64,000 nucleotides of DNA from Methylophilus medardensis. GTDB taxonomy: Bacteria > Pseudomonadota > Gammaproteobacteria > Burkholderiales > Methylophilaceae. The notes beneath the pieces were generated by a model. That model searched no databases. It saw only the letters and a list, made by a program, of their open reading frames with translations, and was not told where the DNA came from. Position numbers and translations under genes: made by a program. The DNA is taken from NCBI RefSeq assembly GCF_006363915.1, contig NZ_CP040946.1. One strand, given 5' to 3'. Numbering within the stretch: position 1 is the first letter of the stretch; each line of letters begins with the position of its first letter. Below, in pieces: positions 51,801 through 61,207 of the stretch.

Positions 51801-53852
51801 ATGACACGCAAACTACTGGTGACGTCCGCCTTGCCATATGCCAACGGCAGCATTCATTTGGGGCATCTGGTTGAGTATATTCAAACCGATATTTGGGTGC
51901 GTTTTCAGAAAATGCAGGGGCATAGCGTGCATTATGTGTGTGCCGACGATACGCACGGGACGCCGATTATGTTGCGTGCCGAAAAAGAAGGCATCACACC
52001 GGAGGCGCTGATTGAGAAAGTGCATGCAGAGCATAGCCAAGACTTTGCCGAATTTCTGGTGCAGTTTGATAACTATTATTCGACGAATTCAGAAGAAAAC
52101 CGTGAATTGGCTTCAGGCATTTATAAAGCCCTCAAAGCCAATGGCAAAATCGCCAGCAAAACCATTGAGCAATATTTTGACCCAGTCAAAAGCATGTTTT
52201 TGCCAGATCGATTTATCAAAGGCGAGTGCCCTAAATGTCATGCTAAAGATCAATACGGTGATAACTGTGAGGTCTGCGGTGCCACTTATAGCCCTACCGA
52301 CTTAATCAATCCTTTCTCAGCGGTGTCTGGCGCCACGCCAGTGCGTAAAGAAACCGAACACTACTTTTTTAAGTTGAGCGAGTGCGCGGACTTTTTACGC
52401 GACTGGACCCGCTCGGGTACTTTGCAGGCGGAAGCCGCCAACAAAATGACGGAGTGGGTGGGTGAAGTTGGCGAGAACAAGTTGTCAGACTGGGATATTT
52501 CGCGTGACGCACCATATTTCGGCTTTGAAATCCCTGACGCACCGGGCAAATATTTTTATGTCTGGCTGGATGCGCCGATTGGTTATATGGCCAGTTTTAA
52601 AAATCTGTGTAGCCGATCTGGCATTGACTTTGACGAGTATTGGAAAAAGGATTCTTCTACCGAGTTGTATCACTTTATCGGTAAGGATATTTTGTATTTT
52701 CATGCCTTGTTCTGGCCAGCGACCCTCGAATATGCGGGTTATCGCACGCCGACCAAAGTATTTGCGCATGGCTTTTTAACCGTGAACGGTGAAAAAATGT
52801 CAAAGTCGCGCGGCACCTTTATCACGGCGCGCAGTTATCTCGATCATGTGAAAAATCCGGAGTATTTGCGCTATTACTATGCGGCTAAATTAAATGGCAG
52901 CATGGAGGATATCGACCTCAACCTCGAAGACTTCGTGGCGCGCGTCAACAGCGATTTGGTAGGCAAATATATCAATATTGCCAGCCGCACGGCAGGTTTT
53001 ATTGCCAAAAAGTTCGATCATCACATCATTGCGGTTGAGCATGCGGTGATTAATGAAATGCGTGCTGCCGCGCCGGCCATTGCCGAGGCATATGCCGCGC
53101 GCGACTTTGCGCGGGCGTTGCGCGAGATCATGAAGCTGACGGATGCTGCGAACGCGTATGTGGCAGAAGCTGCGCCTTGGGTGGTTGCCAAGGATGACAG
53201 TCAAGCCAGCCATTTGCATATTATTTGCAGTACAGCACTTGAGATGTTCCGTTTGTTGACGATATATCTCAAACCAGTGTTGCCAAACATTGCGCAAGCG
53301 GTGGAGACGTTTTTGAATACGTCCCCGTTGCAATGGGCGGACGTGGCGCACGGACTGGGCTCGCAAACCATACAACCTTACAGTCATATGGTTACCCGGC
53401 TCGAAGCTAAGCAGATTGAATTTATGGTTGAGGCCAATAAAGATAGCTTGCAAGCCGCAGCGCCGACCGCTGTTGTAGCGAAAGTTGCCGCTAGCACAGA
53501 AACCAACATGGCAGAGGACGGGGCTTATCTCTCGATTGAGGATTTTGCCAAAGTTGATTTGCGCATTGCATATATTGTTAGTGCTGAGCATGTGGAAGGC
53601 GCCGAAAAGCTGCTCAAACTGCTGCTTGATATTGGCGAAGAAAAACCGCGTCAAGTATTTGCCGGCATTAAGTCTGCCTATGATCCTGCGACCTTGGTAG
53701 GGCGCTTGACGGTGATGGTGGCAAACCTGGCGCCGCGCAAAATGAAGTTCGGCATGAGTGAGGGCATGGTGTTGGCAGCGAGCGATACGCGTGGCGGACC
53801 ATACATTTTGTCACCAGACAGTGGTGCACAGGCGGGTATGCGCGTTAAATAA
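51801..53852 (+). CDS. metG: Methionyl-tRNA synthetase
   Basis: A 683-residue class I synthetase. The HIGH motif is HLGH in ANGSIHLGHL (~14-23), KMSKS is in GEKMSKSRGTF (~330-340), and the C4 zinc knuckle CPKCHAKDQYGDNCEVCG is at ~143-160. A C-terminal tRNA-binding/dimerisation domain (~575-683, DFAKVDLRIAYIVSAEHVEG) is present. ATG follows the sequence TTTTC without a strong ribosome-binding site. The gene is followed by a terminator. Confidence 0.97.
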   Translation: MTRKLLVTSALPYANGSIHLGHLVEYIQTDIWVRFQKMQGHSVHYVCADDTHGTPIMLRAEKEGITPEALIEKVHAEHSQDFAEFLVQFDNYYSTNSEENRELASGIYKALKANGKIASKTIEQYFDPVKSMFLPDRFIKGECPKCHAKDQYGDNCEVCGATYSPTDLINPFSAVSGATPVRKETEHYFFKLSECADFLRDWTRSGTLQAEAANKMTEWVGEVGENKLSDWDISRDAPYFGFEIPDAPGKYFYVWLDAPIGYMASFKNLCSRSGIDFDEYWKKDSSTELYHFIGKDILYFHALFWPATLEYAGYRTPTKVFAHGFLTVNGEKMSKSRGTFITARSYLDHVKNPEYLRYYYAAKLNGSMEDIDLNLEDFVARVNSDLVGKYINIASRTAGFIAKKFDHHIIAVEHAVINEMRAAAPAIAEAYAARDFARALREIMKLTDAANAYVAEAAPWVVAKDDSQASHLHIICSTALEMFRLLTIYLKPVLPNIAQAVETFLNTSPLQWADVAHGLGSQTIQPYSHMVTRLEAKQIEFMVEANKDSLQAAAPTAVVAKVAASTETNMAEDGAYLSIEDFAKVDLRIAYIVSAEHVEGAEKLLKLLLDIGEEKPRQVFAGIKSAYDPATLVGRLTVMVANLAPRKMKFGMSEGMVLAASDTRGGPYILSPDSGAQAGMRVK

Positions 53853-53884
53853 GTCGTTGCATTGTGAAAGGCGTCAGCGGGCAG

Positions 53885-53914
53885 ATGGCGGGCCGGCCGG
53901 CGCCATGTTTTTTT
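53885..53914 (+). terminator. Terminator of metG
   Basis: ATGGCG / CGCCAT with a GC-rich 10-base loop, then G and TTTTTTT, 33 bases after the metG stop. Confidence 0.85.
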
Positions 53915-53958
53915 ATTGTGATCAGTCAAAACTTTTCTGGCAAAGGCTGCTCAAAGCC

Positions 53959-54011
53959 TGTGATAGATGAAAAGTAATCACATTGTTTTATAGTATATTC
54001 AATCATATAAT
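53959..54011 (+). promoter_or_regulatory. Promoter and candidate operator of ccoI
   Basis: TTGTTT (53983-53988), a 17-base spacer and TATAAT (54006-54011) place the start near 54018, 18 bases before ATG 54036. Directly upstream, TGTGAT (53959-53964) and ATCACA (53977-53982) form a perfect 6-bp inverted repeat with a 12-base spacer. A poorer FNR-like sequence TTGTGATCAGTCAA lies at 53916. Confidence 0.55.
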
Positions 54012-54035
54012 ATAAAGTTGTATATTGTTTTGCGG

Positions 54036-56345
54036 ATGATTCATCGCCCAATGGCAAAAACGTTAGCAGTGAGCAGTACGAACCCCTGGCAAGGACTGGA
54101 TATCCAGTCCGAATGGGAGCGGTTTAGCCAACGCGATGCTTCTGCCAATGAGGTGTGGACCTCTCACGTATGGGTCGACAATATGCATTGTGCTGCATGC
54201 AGTGGCCGCATTGAGCAAGCCATTAAGCAACAAACCGGCGTGCTGGCCGTGCATGCGAGTGCCGCCTCCAAACGCGTCCGGGTTATCTGGGACGCGCAGC
54301 AAATTTCTCCCTCCAAATGGTTTGCCAATTTAAATGACATTGGCTATCCCGCGCTGCCGCTTAACGAATACAACGCAATCAGTGATAGAACCGTGCAGCA
54401 ACGCAAAATGTTGTGGCGTCTGGTGGTGGCGGTATTCTGCATGATGCAGGTCATGATGTATGCCTATCCCACTTACCTTGCCAGCAGCAATGATATGGCG
54501 CCAGATATGGTGCAATTGATGAAGTGGGCTTCTTGGGTGCTGACGTTGCCAGTGATGCTGTTCTCGGCGACACCATTTTTGTCACAAGCTTGGGCAAGTG
54601 TGAAACAAGGCCAGTTGGGCATGGATGTGCCGGTATCGCTCGGCATTTTGGCGGCCTTTGTGATGAGCACCTTGGCCACGTTCGCCCCCGGCGGCTGGTG
54701 GGGAGATGTGGTTTATTATGATTCGTTGACGATGTTCGTCAGTTTCTTGTTGATAGGCCGTTGGCTGGATGTCAAATTGCGTAACCGCACGGCGGGTGCG
54801 CTGGAAAACATGATGCGTCGCTTGCCGCATGCTGTTCTCAAAAAAAATGTAGCCGGTGAATGGGTACAAATTGCTGCAAGTAATATCAATGCAGGCGATG
54901 TGCTGTACATCCGCCCGGGTGAAGTGTTTGCAGCCGATGGTCTAGTGTTGTTTGGCAGCACTAGCGTCGATGAATCTATGTTGACCGGTGAGTCTGAGCC
55001 TGTTGTTAAGTCTGTAGGGGCAAAAGTCATCGCTGGTTCTGGTAACTTGACCTCTGCGATTGAAATGCAAGTACAGCAGGTGGGAGAAGGTACGCAGTAT
55101 CACGCATTGGTCAATCTAATGGCCTCCGCCTCGACCGAGAAACCTGGCATTGCTTTGCTTGCCGATAAAGTCGCGCAGCCATTTTTGTGGGGCGTATTAT
55201 TGGCAGCGATGTTTGCGGTGATTTTTTGGTGGACCACGGATCCGGTCAAAGCCATCATGTCAGCTGTTGCGGTGTTGGTGGTAACTTGTCCTTGTGCGCT
55301 GTCCTTGGCGACGCCTGCGGCCATGTTAGCCAGTGCCGGCACCTTCGCTAAAGGCGGTATTTTGATTCGTCGTTTACAAGCGATTCAATCCATCAGTGAA
55401 ATTGACACCATTGTGTTTGATAAAACAGGCACCTTAACCGAGAGCCTGCAACAGGTGGCACTGGCCGAAACGCACCCTGATTGGGATCGTCAATGGTTGT
55501 TGGATGTTATCGCAAGTATGAGTCGGGATTCGTTGCATCCAGTGGCGCAAGCCTTGCATGGTTTTGCCTTAAACCTAGACGCTCAAGACACCTTAGCCAC
55601 GCAGGACTGGCAAGAAATTGTCGGTGGTGGTATGTCTGCAACCATCGTCACAAAAGCAGGCGAGTCATTGCATGTAACATTAGGGAATGCGGCATTCTGC
55701 GGTATCACCAATGAATCCGATACTGAAGCGCTGCGGCAAGTGTATGTCACTAGCGGTGCAACTTTGCTTGCGCGTCTGAGTTTGTCTGAGCAAGTCAAGC
55801 CGCACGCCAAGGCAGCTATTTCACAATTAATTTCGAACGGGCTTGATATTCAGCTGTTATCTGGTGATAGAATAGCGCCCGTTAAAAACCTCGCTGCACA
55901 GTTGGGCATCCAACGTGCATACGGGTTACAAAAAGCAGAAGAAAAGCTGCAGCATGTTAAGTTGCTGCAACAACAGGGGCGGAAAGTATTAATGGTTGGT
56001 GATGGTTTGAATGACGGCCCTGTCATTGCAGCAGCACATACTTCTATTGCAATGGGTTCCGGCGTCCCTTTGACGCAGGCGCAGGCCGATATGGTGGTGT
56101 TGGGTAATGATATCGGTGTGTTGGTTTCGCTCATTTCGCATTGTAAAAAAACCATCCTCATCGTAAAACAAAATTTGTTATGGGCGGCGTTGTATAACGC
56201 GGCCGGTGTGCCATTAGCGATTATGGGCTTGTTGCCTGCATGGTTGGCCGGCTTAGGCATGGCCGCCAGCTCGTTATTGGTGTTGCTAAATGCATTACGT
56301 TTGACCGACTGGCATCAGTCGGACTGGCAGAAAGGTCAGGCATAG
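54036..56345 (+). CDS. ccoI: Copper-transporting P-type ATPase for cbb3 assembly
   Basis: A 769-residue P1B ATPase. An N-terminal heavy-metal-associated domain carries the CxxC motif in MHCAACSGRI (~44-53); the transmembrane ion site is TCPCALSLATP, the phosphorylation site DKTGTLTE, and GDGLNDGPVIAAA lies in the hinge domain. CcoI exports copper to the periplasm for the CuB site of the cbb3 oxidase. The start is ATG 54036, supported by the promoter at 53983; TTG 54018 would coincide with the transcription start. ccoS begins 4 bases after its stop. Confidence 0.9.
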   Translation: MIHRPMAKTLAVSSTNPWQGLDIQSEWERFSQRDASANEVWTSHVWVDNMHCAACSGRIEQAIKQQTGVLAVHASAASKRVRVIWDAQQISPSKWFANLNDIGYPALPLNEYNAISDRTVQQRKMLWRLVVAVFCMMQVMMYAYPTYLASSNDMAPDMVQLMKWASWVLTLPVMLFSATPFLSQAWASVKQGQLGMDVPVSLGILAAFVMSTLATFAPGGWWGDVVYYDSLTMFVSFLLIGRWLDVKLRNRTAGALENMMRRLPHAVLKKNVAGEWVQIAASNINAGDVLYIRPGEVFAADGLVLFGSTSVDESMLTGESEPVVKSVGAKVIAGSGNLTSAIEMQVQQVGEGTQYHALVNLMASASTEKPGIALLADKVAQPFLWGVLLAAMFAVIFWWTTDPVKAIMSAVAVLVVTCPCALSLATPAAMLASAGTFAKGGILIRRLQAIQSISEIDTIVFDKTGTLTESLQQVALAETHPDWDRQWLLDVIASMSRDSLHPVAQALHGFALNLDAQDTLATQDWQEIVGGGMSATIVTKAGESLHVTLGNAAFCGITNESDTEALRQVYVTSGATLLARLSLSEQVKPHAKAAISQLISNGLDIQLLSGDRIAPVKNLAAQLGIQRAYGLQKAEEKLQHVKLLQQQGRKVLMVGDGLNDGPVIAAAHTSIAMGSGVPLTQAQADMVVLGNDIGVLVSLISHCKKTILIVKQNLLWAALYNAAGVPLAIMGLLPAWLAGLGMAASSLLVLLNALRLTDWHQSDWQKGQA

Positions 56346-56349
56346 CGTT

Positions 56350-56487
56350 ATGGAGATTGCATTTTTATTGATCCCGCTAGCAGTGTTGCTGGTGTTTGTG
56401 ATTCTGGGTGGCCTTTGGTGGGCGATCCAAACCGGGCAGTTTGAAGACCTGGAGGAAGAAGGTTCCAGAATTCTCGAACAGGATTGA
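56350..56487 (+). CDS. ccoS: cbb3 oxidase maturation protein CcoS
   Basis: A 45-residue membrane protein: a transmembrane helix (~5-26, with FVILGGLWWAIQTGQFEDLE as the conserved core) and a short acidic tail. It is below the usual ORF length cut-off but stands in the normal place, 4 bases after ccoI. CcoS is needed for cofactor insertion into the cbb3 oxidase. Its stop codon (56485-56487) lies inside the FNR box of the ccoN promoter. Confidence 0.92.
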   Translation: MEIAFLLIPLAVLLVFVILGGLWWAIQTGQFEDLEEEGSRILEQD

Positions 56488-56497
56488 TATGTGTCAA
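56484..56497 (+). promoter_or_regulatory. FNR box of the ccoNOQP operon
   Basis: TTGAT-ATGT-GTCAA matches the FNR consensus at nine of ten positions. Class II geometry puts the transcription start at ~56532, with GATGAT at the -10 position (56520-56525), ~56 bases before the ccoN ATG. The site overlaps the ccoS stop codon. Confidence 0.8.
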
Positions 56498-56587
56498 ATC
56501 AGAATTGTGACAACTCTGGGATGATCGGGTTGAACAACTAGAAATTTTTTAGTGTTGGGTGTTTGTTTTAATCATTGGGAGAAATCC

Positions 56588-58024
56588 ATGCAAAATGCAA
56601 CCGTGAAGGCTGCGACCTACAACGATACCGTGGTCCGCCAGTTCGCAATCATGGCAGTGGTCTGGGGTGTTGTTGGTACATTGATGGGCGTGATCATTGC
56701 GTCTCAGCTGGTGTGGCCAGAGCTTAACCTAGGCTTGCCATTTACTTCTTTTGGCCGTTTACGACCATTACATACCAATGCGGTGATTTTCGCATTTGGT
56801 GGCTGTGCTTTATTTGCTACATCGTACTACGTGGTGCAACGAACCTGTCAAACGCGCTTGTTCAGTGACAAACTGGCTAGCTTTACCTTTTGGGGTTGGC
56901 AAGCAGTGATTATCGCTGCTGCGATCTCCTTGCCAATGGGTTATACCCAAGGTAAAGAGTACGGCGAGCTTGAGTGGCCGATTGATATCCTGATTGCAAT
57001 CGTGTGGATTTCATACGCGGTTGTGTTCTTCGGTACGATTGGTATTCGTAAGGTCAAGCACATCTACGTCGCTAACTGGTTTTACGGCGCATTCATCCTG
57101 GCTGTCGCCTTGCTGCACATTGTTGAGAGTGCTGCTATTCCAGCTGGCTGGTTCAAGTCTTACTCAGCCTATGCCGGTGTGCAAGATGCGATGGTGCAGT
57201 GGTGGTATGGTCACAACGCGGTAGGTTTCTTCTTAACAGCCGGTTTCTTGGGCATGATGTATTACTTTGTGCCGAAACAAGCTGAGCGCCCAGTGTATTC
57301 ATACAGCCTGTCTATCGTGCACTTCTGGGCACTGATTTTTACCTATATGTGGGCGGGTCCGCACCACCTGCACTACACGGCGTTGCCTGACTGGACGCAA
57401 TCCTTGGGTATGGTGTTGTCACTGATTCTGTTCGCACCTAGCTGGGGCGGTATGATCAACGGCATCATGACTTTATCTGGCGCATGGCACAAACTGCGTA
57501 CCGATCCTATCTTGCGTTTCCTGATTGTTTCATTGTCTTTCTACGGTATGAGTACCTTCGAAGGTCCAATGATGGCCATCAAAACAGTCAACGCTTTGTC
57601 ACACTACACTGACTGGACCGTTGGCCACGTGCACTCTGGTGCATTGGGTTGGGTAGGCTTCATCTCTATCGGTTCTCTGTATTTCTTGATCCCACGCTTA
57701 TTTGGTCAAAAACAAATGTACAGCGTGAAAGCGATTGAAGTGCATTTCTGGATGGCAACCATTGGGGTGGTGCTCTACATTGCCGCATTGTGGATCTCTG
57801 GCGTGATGGAAGGCCTCATGTGGCGTGCAGTGAACGCAGACGGTACATTGGCTTACACCTTCGTTGAGAGCGTAAAAGCCAAGTTCCCATACTACTTCAC
57901 ACGTGCTTTGGGTGGTTTCCTCTACATGAGCGGTCTGGTCATCATGTTGTGGAATACATATAAAACAGCAACGAACGGCAAAGCGGTTTCGGTAGAAGTA
58001 CCGGCTGTGGTTGCTCACGCTTAA
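56588..58024 (+). CDS. ccoN: Cytochrome cbb3 oxidase subunit I
   Basis: A 478-residue haem-copper oxidase subunit with about twelve transmembrane helices. Haem and CuB ligands are visible: RPLHTNAVIFAFGG, WYGHNAVGFFLTAGF, MWAGPHHLHYTALPDW and WTVGHVHSGALGWVG. It reduces O2 at high affinity in micro-oxic conditions. ATG 56588 follows GGGAGAAA; the frame extends 12 codons upstream. Confidence 0.96.
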   Translation: MQNATVKAATYNDTVVRQFAIMAVVWGVVGTLMGVIIASQLVWPELNLGLPFTSFGRLRPLHTNAVIFAFGGCALFATSYYVVQRTCQTRLFSDKLASFTFWGWQAVIIAAAISLPMGYTQGKEYGELEWPIDILIAIVWISYAVVFFGTIGIRKVKHIYVANWFYGAFILAVALLHIVESAAIPAGWFKSYSAYAGVQDAMVQWWYGHNAVGFFLTAGFLGMMYYFVPKQAERPVYSYSLSIVHFWALIFTYMWAGPHHLHYTALPDWTQSLGMVLSLILFAPSWGGMINGIMTLSGAWHKLRTDPILRFLIVSLSFYGMSTFEGPMMAIKTVNALSHYTDWTVGHVHSGALGWVGFISIGSLYFLIPRLFGQKQMYSVKAIEVHFWMATIGVVLYIAALWISGVMEGLMWRAVNADGTLAYTFVESVKAKFPYYFTRALGGFLYMSGLVIMLWNTYKTATNGKAVSVEVPAVVAHA

Positions 58025-58034
58025 GGAACTTACG

Positions 58035-58661
58035 ATGGCATCGCATCAAAACAATAGTGGCAATCTGCACGAAAAGATTGAAACCAACAGCTTTTTGCTG
58101 ATTGTGCTGACCTTCATCACGATCTCATTTGGTGGTTTGGTTGAAATCGTACCTTTGTTTTTCCAAAAGTCGCTGACTGAACCGATACGTGGTTTAGAGC
58201 CATACACGGCTTTGCAATTGGCTGGGCGTGATATTTATCTGCGTGAAGGTTGCTACAACTGCCACTCGCAGATGATTCGTCCGTTCCACGCTGAAACATT
58301 GCGTTATGGTCACTACTCTGTGGCGGGTGAATATGTGTACGATCACCCGTTCCAGTGGGGTTCTAAGCGTACGGGCCCAGACCTGCATCGCGTAGGCGGC
58401 AAATACAGTGATGATTGGCATCGTGTGCACCTGCACAATCCGCGTGATGTCGTACCAGAGTCCATCATGCCAGCCTACCCATGGTTGGAAGAAAACCTGG
58501 TAAACGATAAAACCATCGGTGATCACATGGCTGCGCTGCGTAAAGTTGGCGTGCCATACACGGATGCGCAGATCAAAGCCGCAGGCGATGAAATCAAAGG
58601 CAAAACCGAGCAAGATGCATTGATTTCGTACTTGCAAGTCTTGGGTACACACCTGAAATAA
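58035..58661 (+). CDS. ccoO: Cytochrome cbb3 oxidase subunit II (mono-haem c)
   Basis: A 208-residue membrane-anchored c-type cytochrome. A helix (~20-42) is followed by the haem motif C73-YN-C76-H77; methionine in ESIMPAYPWL is the probable axial ligand. Starts 10 bases after ccoN with AAGGA. Confidence 0.95.
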   Translation: MASHQNNSGNLHEKIETNSFLLIVLTFITISFGGLVEIVPLFFQKSLTEPIRGLEPYTALQLAGRDIYLREGCYNCHSQMIRPFHAETLRYGHYSVAGEYVYDHPFQWGSKRTGPDLHRVGGKYSDDWHRVHLHNPRDVVPESIMPAYPWLEENLVNDKTIGDHMAALRKVGVPYTDAQIKAAGDEIKGKTEQDALISYLQVLGTHLK

Positions 58662-58672
58662 GGAGACGCGCC

Positions 58673-58813
58673 ATGGATATCAATCTATTACGTATATTGT
58701 TTACAGTACTCAGCTTTGTCTTGTTTATGGCAATTATGGTTTGGGCATGGCGCAATCGCAACTCCGCGCAATTTAAGGACGCGCAGAATCTGCCGTTCGA
58801 CCAAGATGAATAA
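58673..58813 (+). CDS. ccoQ: Cytochrome cbb3 oxidase subunit IV (CcoQ)
   Basis: A 46-residue protein with one transmembrane helix (~6-28) and a polar tail ending FDQDE, as in CcoQ. AGGAGA precedes the ATG by 6 bases. It stabilises the complex. It is short and easily missed. Confidence 0.92.
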   Translation: MDINLLRILFTVLSFVLFMAIMVWAWRNRNSAQFKDAQNLPFDQDE

Positions 58814-58840
58814 CAGCGCGGAAAGCTTAAGGAAAATATC

Positions 58841-59737
58841 ATGAATGATTTTGTAAGTGGATTTTGGCCGATCTGGATTTCGACCATTACCTTAGGGGGA
58901 ATCGCTTTTTGCGTGGGCTTGCTGATTTTTGCAAGTCGCGTCAAAGTAACGCTCGATAGCGACAACACTAACGGTCACGAGTGGGACGGCATCAAGGAAA
59001 TGAATAATCCACTGCCGATGTGGTGGGTGGGATTATTTATTATCACGGTTATTTTTGGCTTGGCTTATTTGTATTTGTTCCCAGGTTTGGGTACCTATGA
59101 CGGTAAATTTGGTTGGTCAGAGGTGAAGCAGTATGAAGCCGAAGTCGCCAAAAATAATGAGAAAATTGCGCCTCTGTACGCCAAGTATGCGGCTTTATCA
59201 GTGGAAGAAGTCGCCAAGATCCCTGAAGCACGTGACATTGGCAAACGTATTTTCTTAAACAACTGTGCCGCTTGTCATGGGTCAGATGCCAAGGGCAGCC
59301 GTGGTTTCCCTAACCTGACAGACAGTGACTGGTTATACGGTGGCGCACCTGATACGATCAAGGTCACCATTAACAATGGTCGTAACGGCATTATGCCTCC
59401 GATGGCTGCGGCCATCGGTTCAGAAGAAGATGTCAAAAACGTTGCCAACTATGTGTTAAGCCTGTCTGGCAGTATTCATGACTCTGGTCGTGCCAATGCC
59501 GGTAAAGAGAAGTTCGCAGTGTGTGCGGCTTGCCACGGCGCTGAAGGTAAAGGTAACCAGTTGATTGGTGCGCCTAATTTGTCAGACAACATTTGGCTAC
59601 ATGGTCAAGGTGAAGCAGCCATTATCAAACGCGTGCACGAAGGCAAAAATAACGTCATGCCTGCATGGAAAGAAAAATTCAGCCAGGAGCAGATCCATTT
59701 GCTGACCGCTTATGTTTGGGGTCTTTCCAACAAGTAA
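58841..59737 (+). CDS. ccoP: Cytochrome cbb3 oxidase subunit III (di-haem c)
   Basis: A 298-residue protein: two transmembrane helices (~10-32 and ~59-80), then two cytochrome c domains with CAACH at 142-146 and at 228-232. Methionines in GIMPPM and NVMPAW are the likely axial ligands. It passes electrons to ccoO/ccoN. Confidence 0.95.
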   Translation: MNDFVSGFWPIWISTITLGGIAFCVGLLIFASRVKVTLDSDNTNGHEWDGIKEMNNPLPMWWVGLFIITVIFGLAYLYLFPGLGTYDGKFGWSEVKQYEAEVAKNNEKIAPLYAKYAALSVEEVAKIPEARDIGKRIFLNNCAACHGSDAKGSRGFPNLTDSDWLYGGAPDTIKVTINNGRNGIMPPMAAAIGSEEDVKNVANYVLSLSGSIHDSGRANAGKEKFAVCAACHGAEGKGNQLIGAPNLSDNIWLHGQGEAAIIKRVHEGKNNVMPAWKEKFSQEQIHLLTAYVWGLSNK

Positions 59738-59755
59738 GCGAATGCAGATCAATAC

Positions 59756-61201
59756 ATGAGCGATATTAAAGTAAACGCTGTGAACAAAACCACCATCCCT
59801 GAACAGGAGGTGGTTTTGTCACTTTATAAGTCCGCGGATAAGATCTATGCACGCAGTGTATCGGGTGTGTTTGATCGGTGGCGTTGGGTCATGGTATGGG
59901 CGACACAATTATTCTTCTATGGCGTGCCATGGTTGGAGTGGGGCGGTCGGCAGGCGATGTTGTTTGACCTCGAAGCCAAGCGCTTTTATATCTTCGGTCT
60001 GGTGTTTCATCCGCAGGATTTAATTTACCTGTCTTTCCTGCTCATTGTATCGGCCTTGTCTCTGTTTCTATTTACCGCGGTTGCTGGTCGATTGTGGTGT
60101 GGGTTTACTTGTCCACAAACGGTCTACACTGAGATTTTTATGTGGATCGAAAACAAGATCGAAGGGGATCGGATTGCGCGCATGCGTTTGGACGATAGCA
60201 AGTGGAACTTGAATAAAGTGACGCGAAAATCGCTCAAACAGGTGGCATGGATTACTTTTGGTTTGTGGACCGGGGTGACATTTGTCGGCTACTTCACCCC
60301 GATTCGCGAATTGGTGCCCAACATGATTGAATGGCAGTTGGGTGGTTGGGAAACGTTCTGGATTTGCTTCTACGGCTTTGCCACCTATGGCAATGCAGGC
60401 TATATGCGTGAGCAAGTTTGCAAGTACATGTGCCCCTACGCGCGTTTTCAGAGTGCGATGTTTGATGACGATACGATGATTGTCACCTACGACGAAGCGC
60501 GCGGTGAACCGCGTGGTGCGCGCTCTAAAAAGGTTGCTGAAAATGCCAATGGGCTGGGCAGTTGTATCGATTGCAGTATCTGCGTGCAGGTGTGTCCAAC
60601 CGGCATTGATATTCGCAATGGCTTGCAATACGAATGTATTGGTTGTGGGGCCTGTATTGATGCCTGTGATGATGTGATGGATAAAATGGGTTATGCCAAA
60701 GGATTGATTAAATATTCGACCCAAAACGGCATGACCAATCGCTGGTCTCGCCAGCAAATGCTGCGCCGTTTAATGCGCCCACGCGTGCTAATCTACACCG
60801 CGATACTAGTGACTTTGACGGTAGGCATGGTGGTGAGTTTGTACTTTAAGCCAGACTTTAGGCTGGATGTGTTGCGCGACCGAGGCGTATTGGCGCGCTT
60901 TACTGACGAGGGAAACATTGAAAACGTTTATACGCTCAAACTTGAAAATGATACCGAAATCGTCCGAGATTTCGACCTGAAAATCAGTGGCTTACCTGCA
61001 TTGGTCATGCATCTGGCGGATGGCAACACGCAAGACTTTAAATCATTACAACCGTTTGAGAAACGAAATGTGGTTCTTGAGCTCCAATTACCAGATGGCG
61101 CTGTTCGAACAGGTTCACACAAAATTCTTTTCGAGATGACAGATCAACAATCTAAGGAAACGGTGAAAGAAAAATCTGTCTTTATCGTTCCTAGCAATTA
61201 A
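59756..61201 (+). CDS. ccoG: cbb3 oxidase accessory ferredoxin-like protein CcoG
   Basis: A 481-residue membrane protein with several helices (~45-215) and two [4Fe-4S] motifs in CIDCSICVQVCP and CIGCGACIDACD (~265-305). The C-terminal part (~365-481) is a periplasmic immunoglobulin-like domain. CcoG reduces copper for CcoI-dependent assembly. ATG 59756 starts 18 bases after ccoP. Confidence 0.93.
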   Translation: MSDIKVNAVNKTTIPEQEVVLSLYKSADKIYARSVSGVFDRWRWVMVWATQLFFYGVPWLEWGGRQAMLFDLEAKRFYIFGLVFHPQDLIYLSFLLIVSALSLFLFTAVAGRLWCGFTCPQTVYTEIFMWIENKIEGDRIARMRLDDSKWNLNKVTRKSLKQVAWITFGLWTGVTFVGYFTPIRELVPNMIEWQLGGWETFWICFYGFATYGNAGYMREQVCKYMCPYARFQSAMFDDDTMIVTYDEARGEPRGARSKKVAENANGLGSCIDCSICVQVCPTGIDIRNGLQYECIGCGACIDACDDVMDKMGYAKGLIKYSTQNGMTNRWSRQQMLRRLMRPRVLIYTAILVTLTVGMVVSLYFKPDFRLDVLRDRGVLARFTDEGNIENVYTLKLENDTEIVRDFDLKISGLPALVMHLADGNTQDFKSLQPFEKRNVVLELQLPDGAVRTGSHKILFEMTDQQSKETVKEKSVFIVPSN

Positions 61202-61207
61202 TGGAGT

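Noticed and set aside
52890..53654. 254-codon ORF on the minus strand
   Set aside because: Lies fully inside metG and has no recognisable domain or ribosome-binding site. The metG frame is clearly the coding one.
53916..53929. FNR-like sequence TTGTGATCAGTCAA before ccoI
   Set aside because: Only seven of ten consensus positions match and no -10 lies at the class II distance; it also adjoins the metG terminator.
60068..60757. 229-codon minus-strand ORF
   Set aside because: Antisense to ccoG, rich in His, Thr and Asn and without any known motif; it reflects codon usage of the sense gene.
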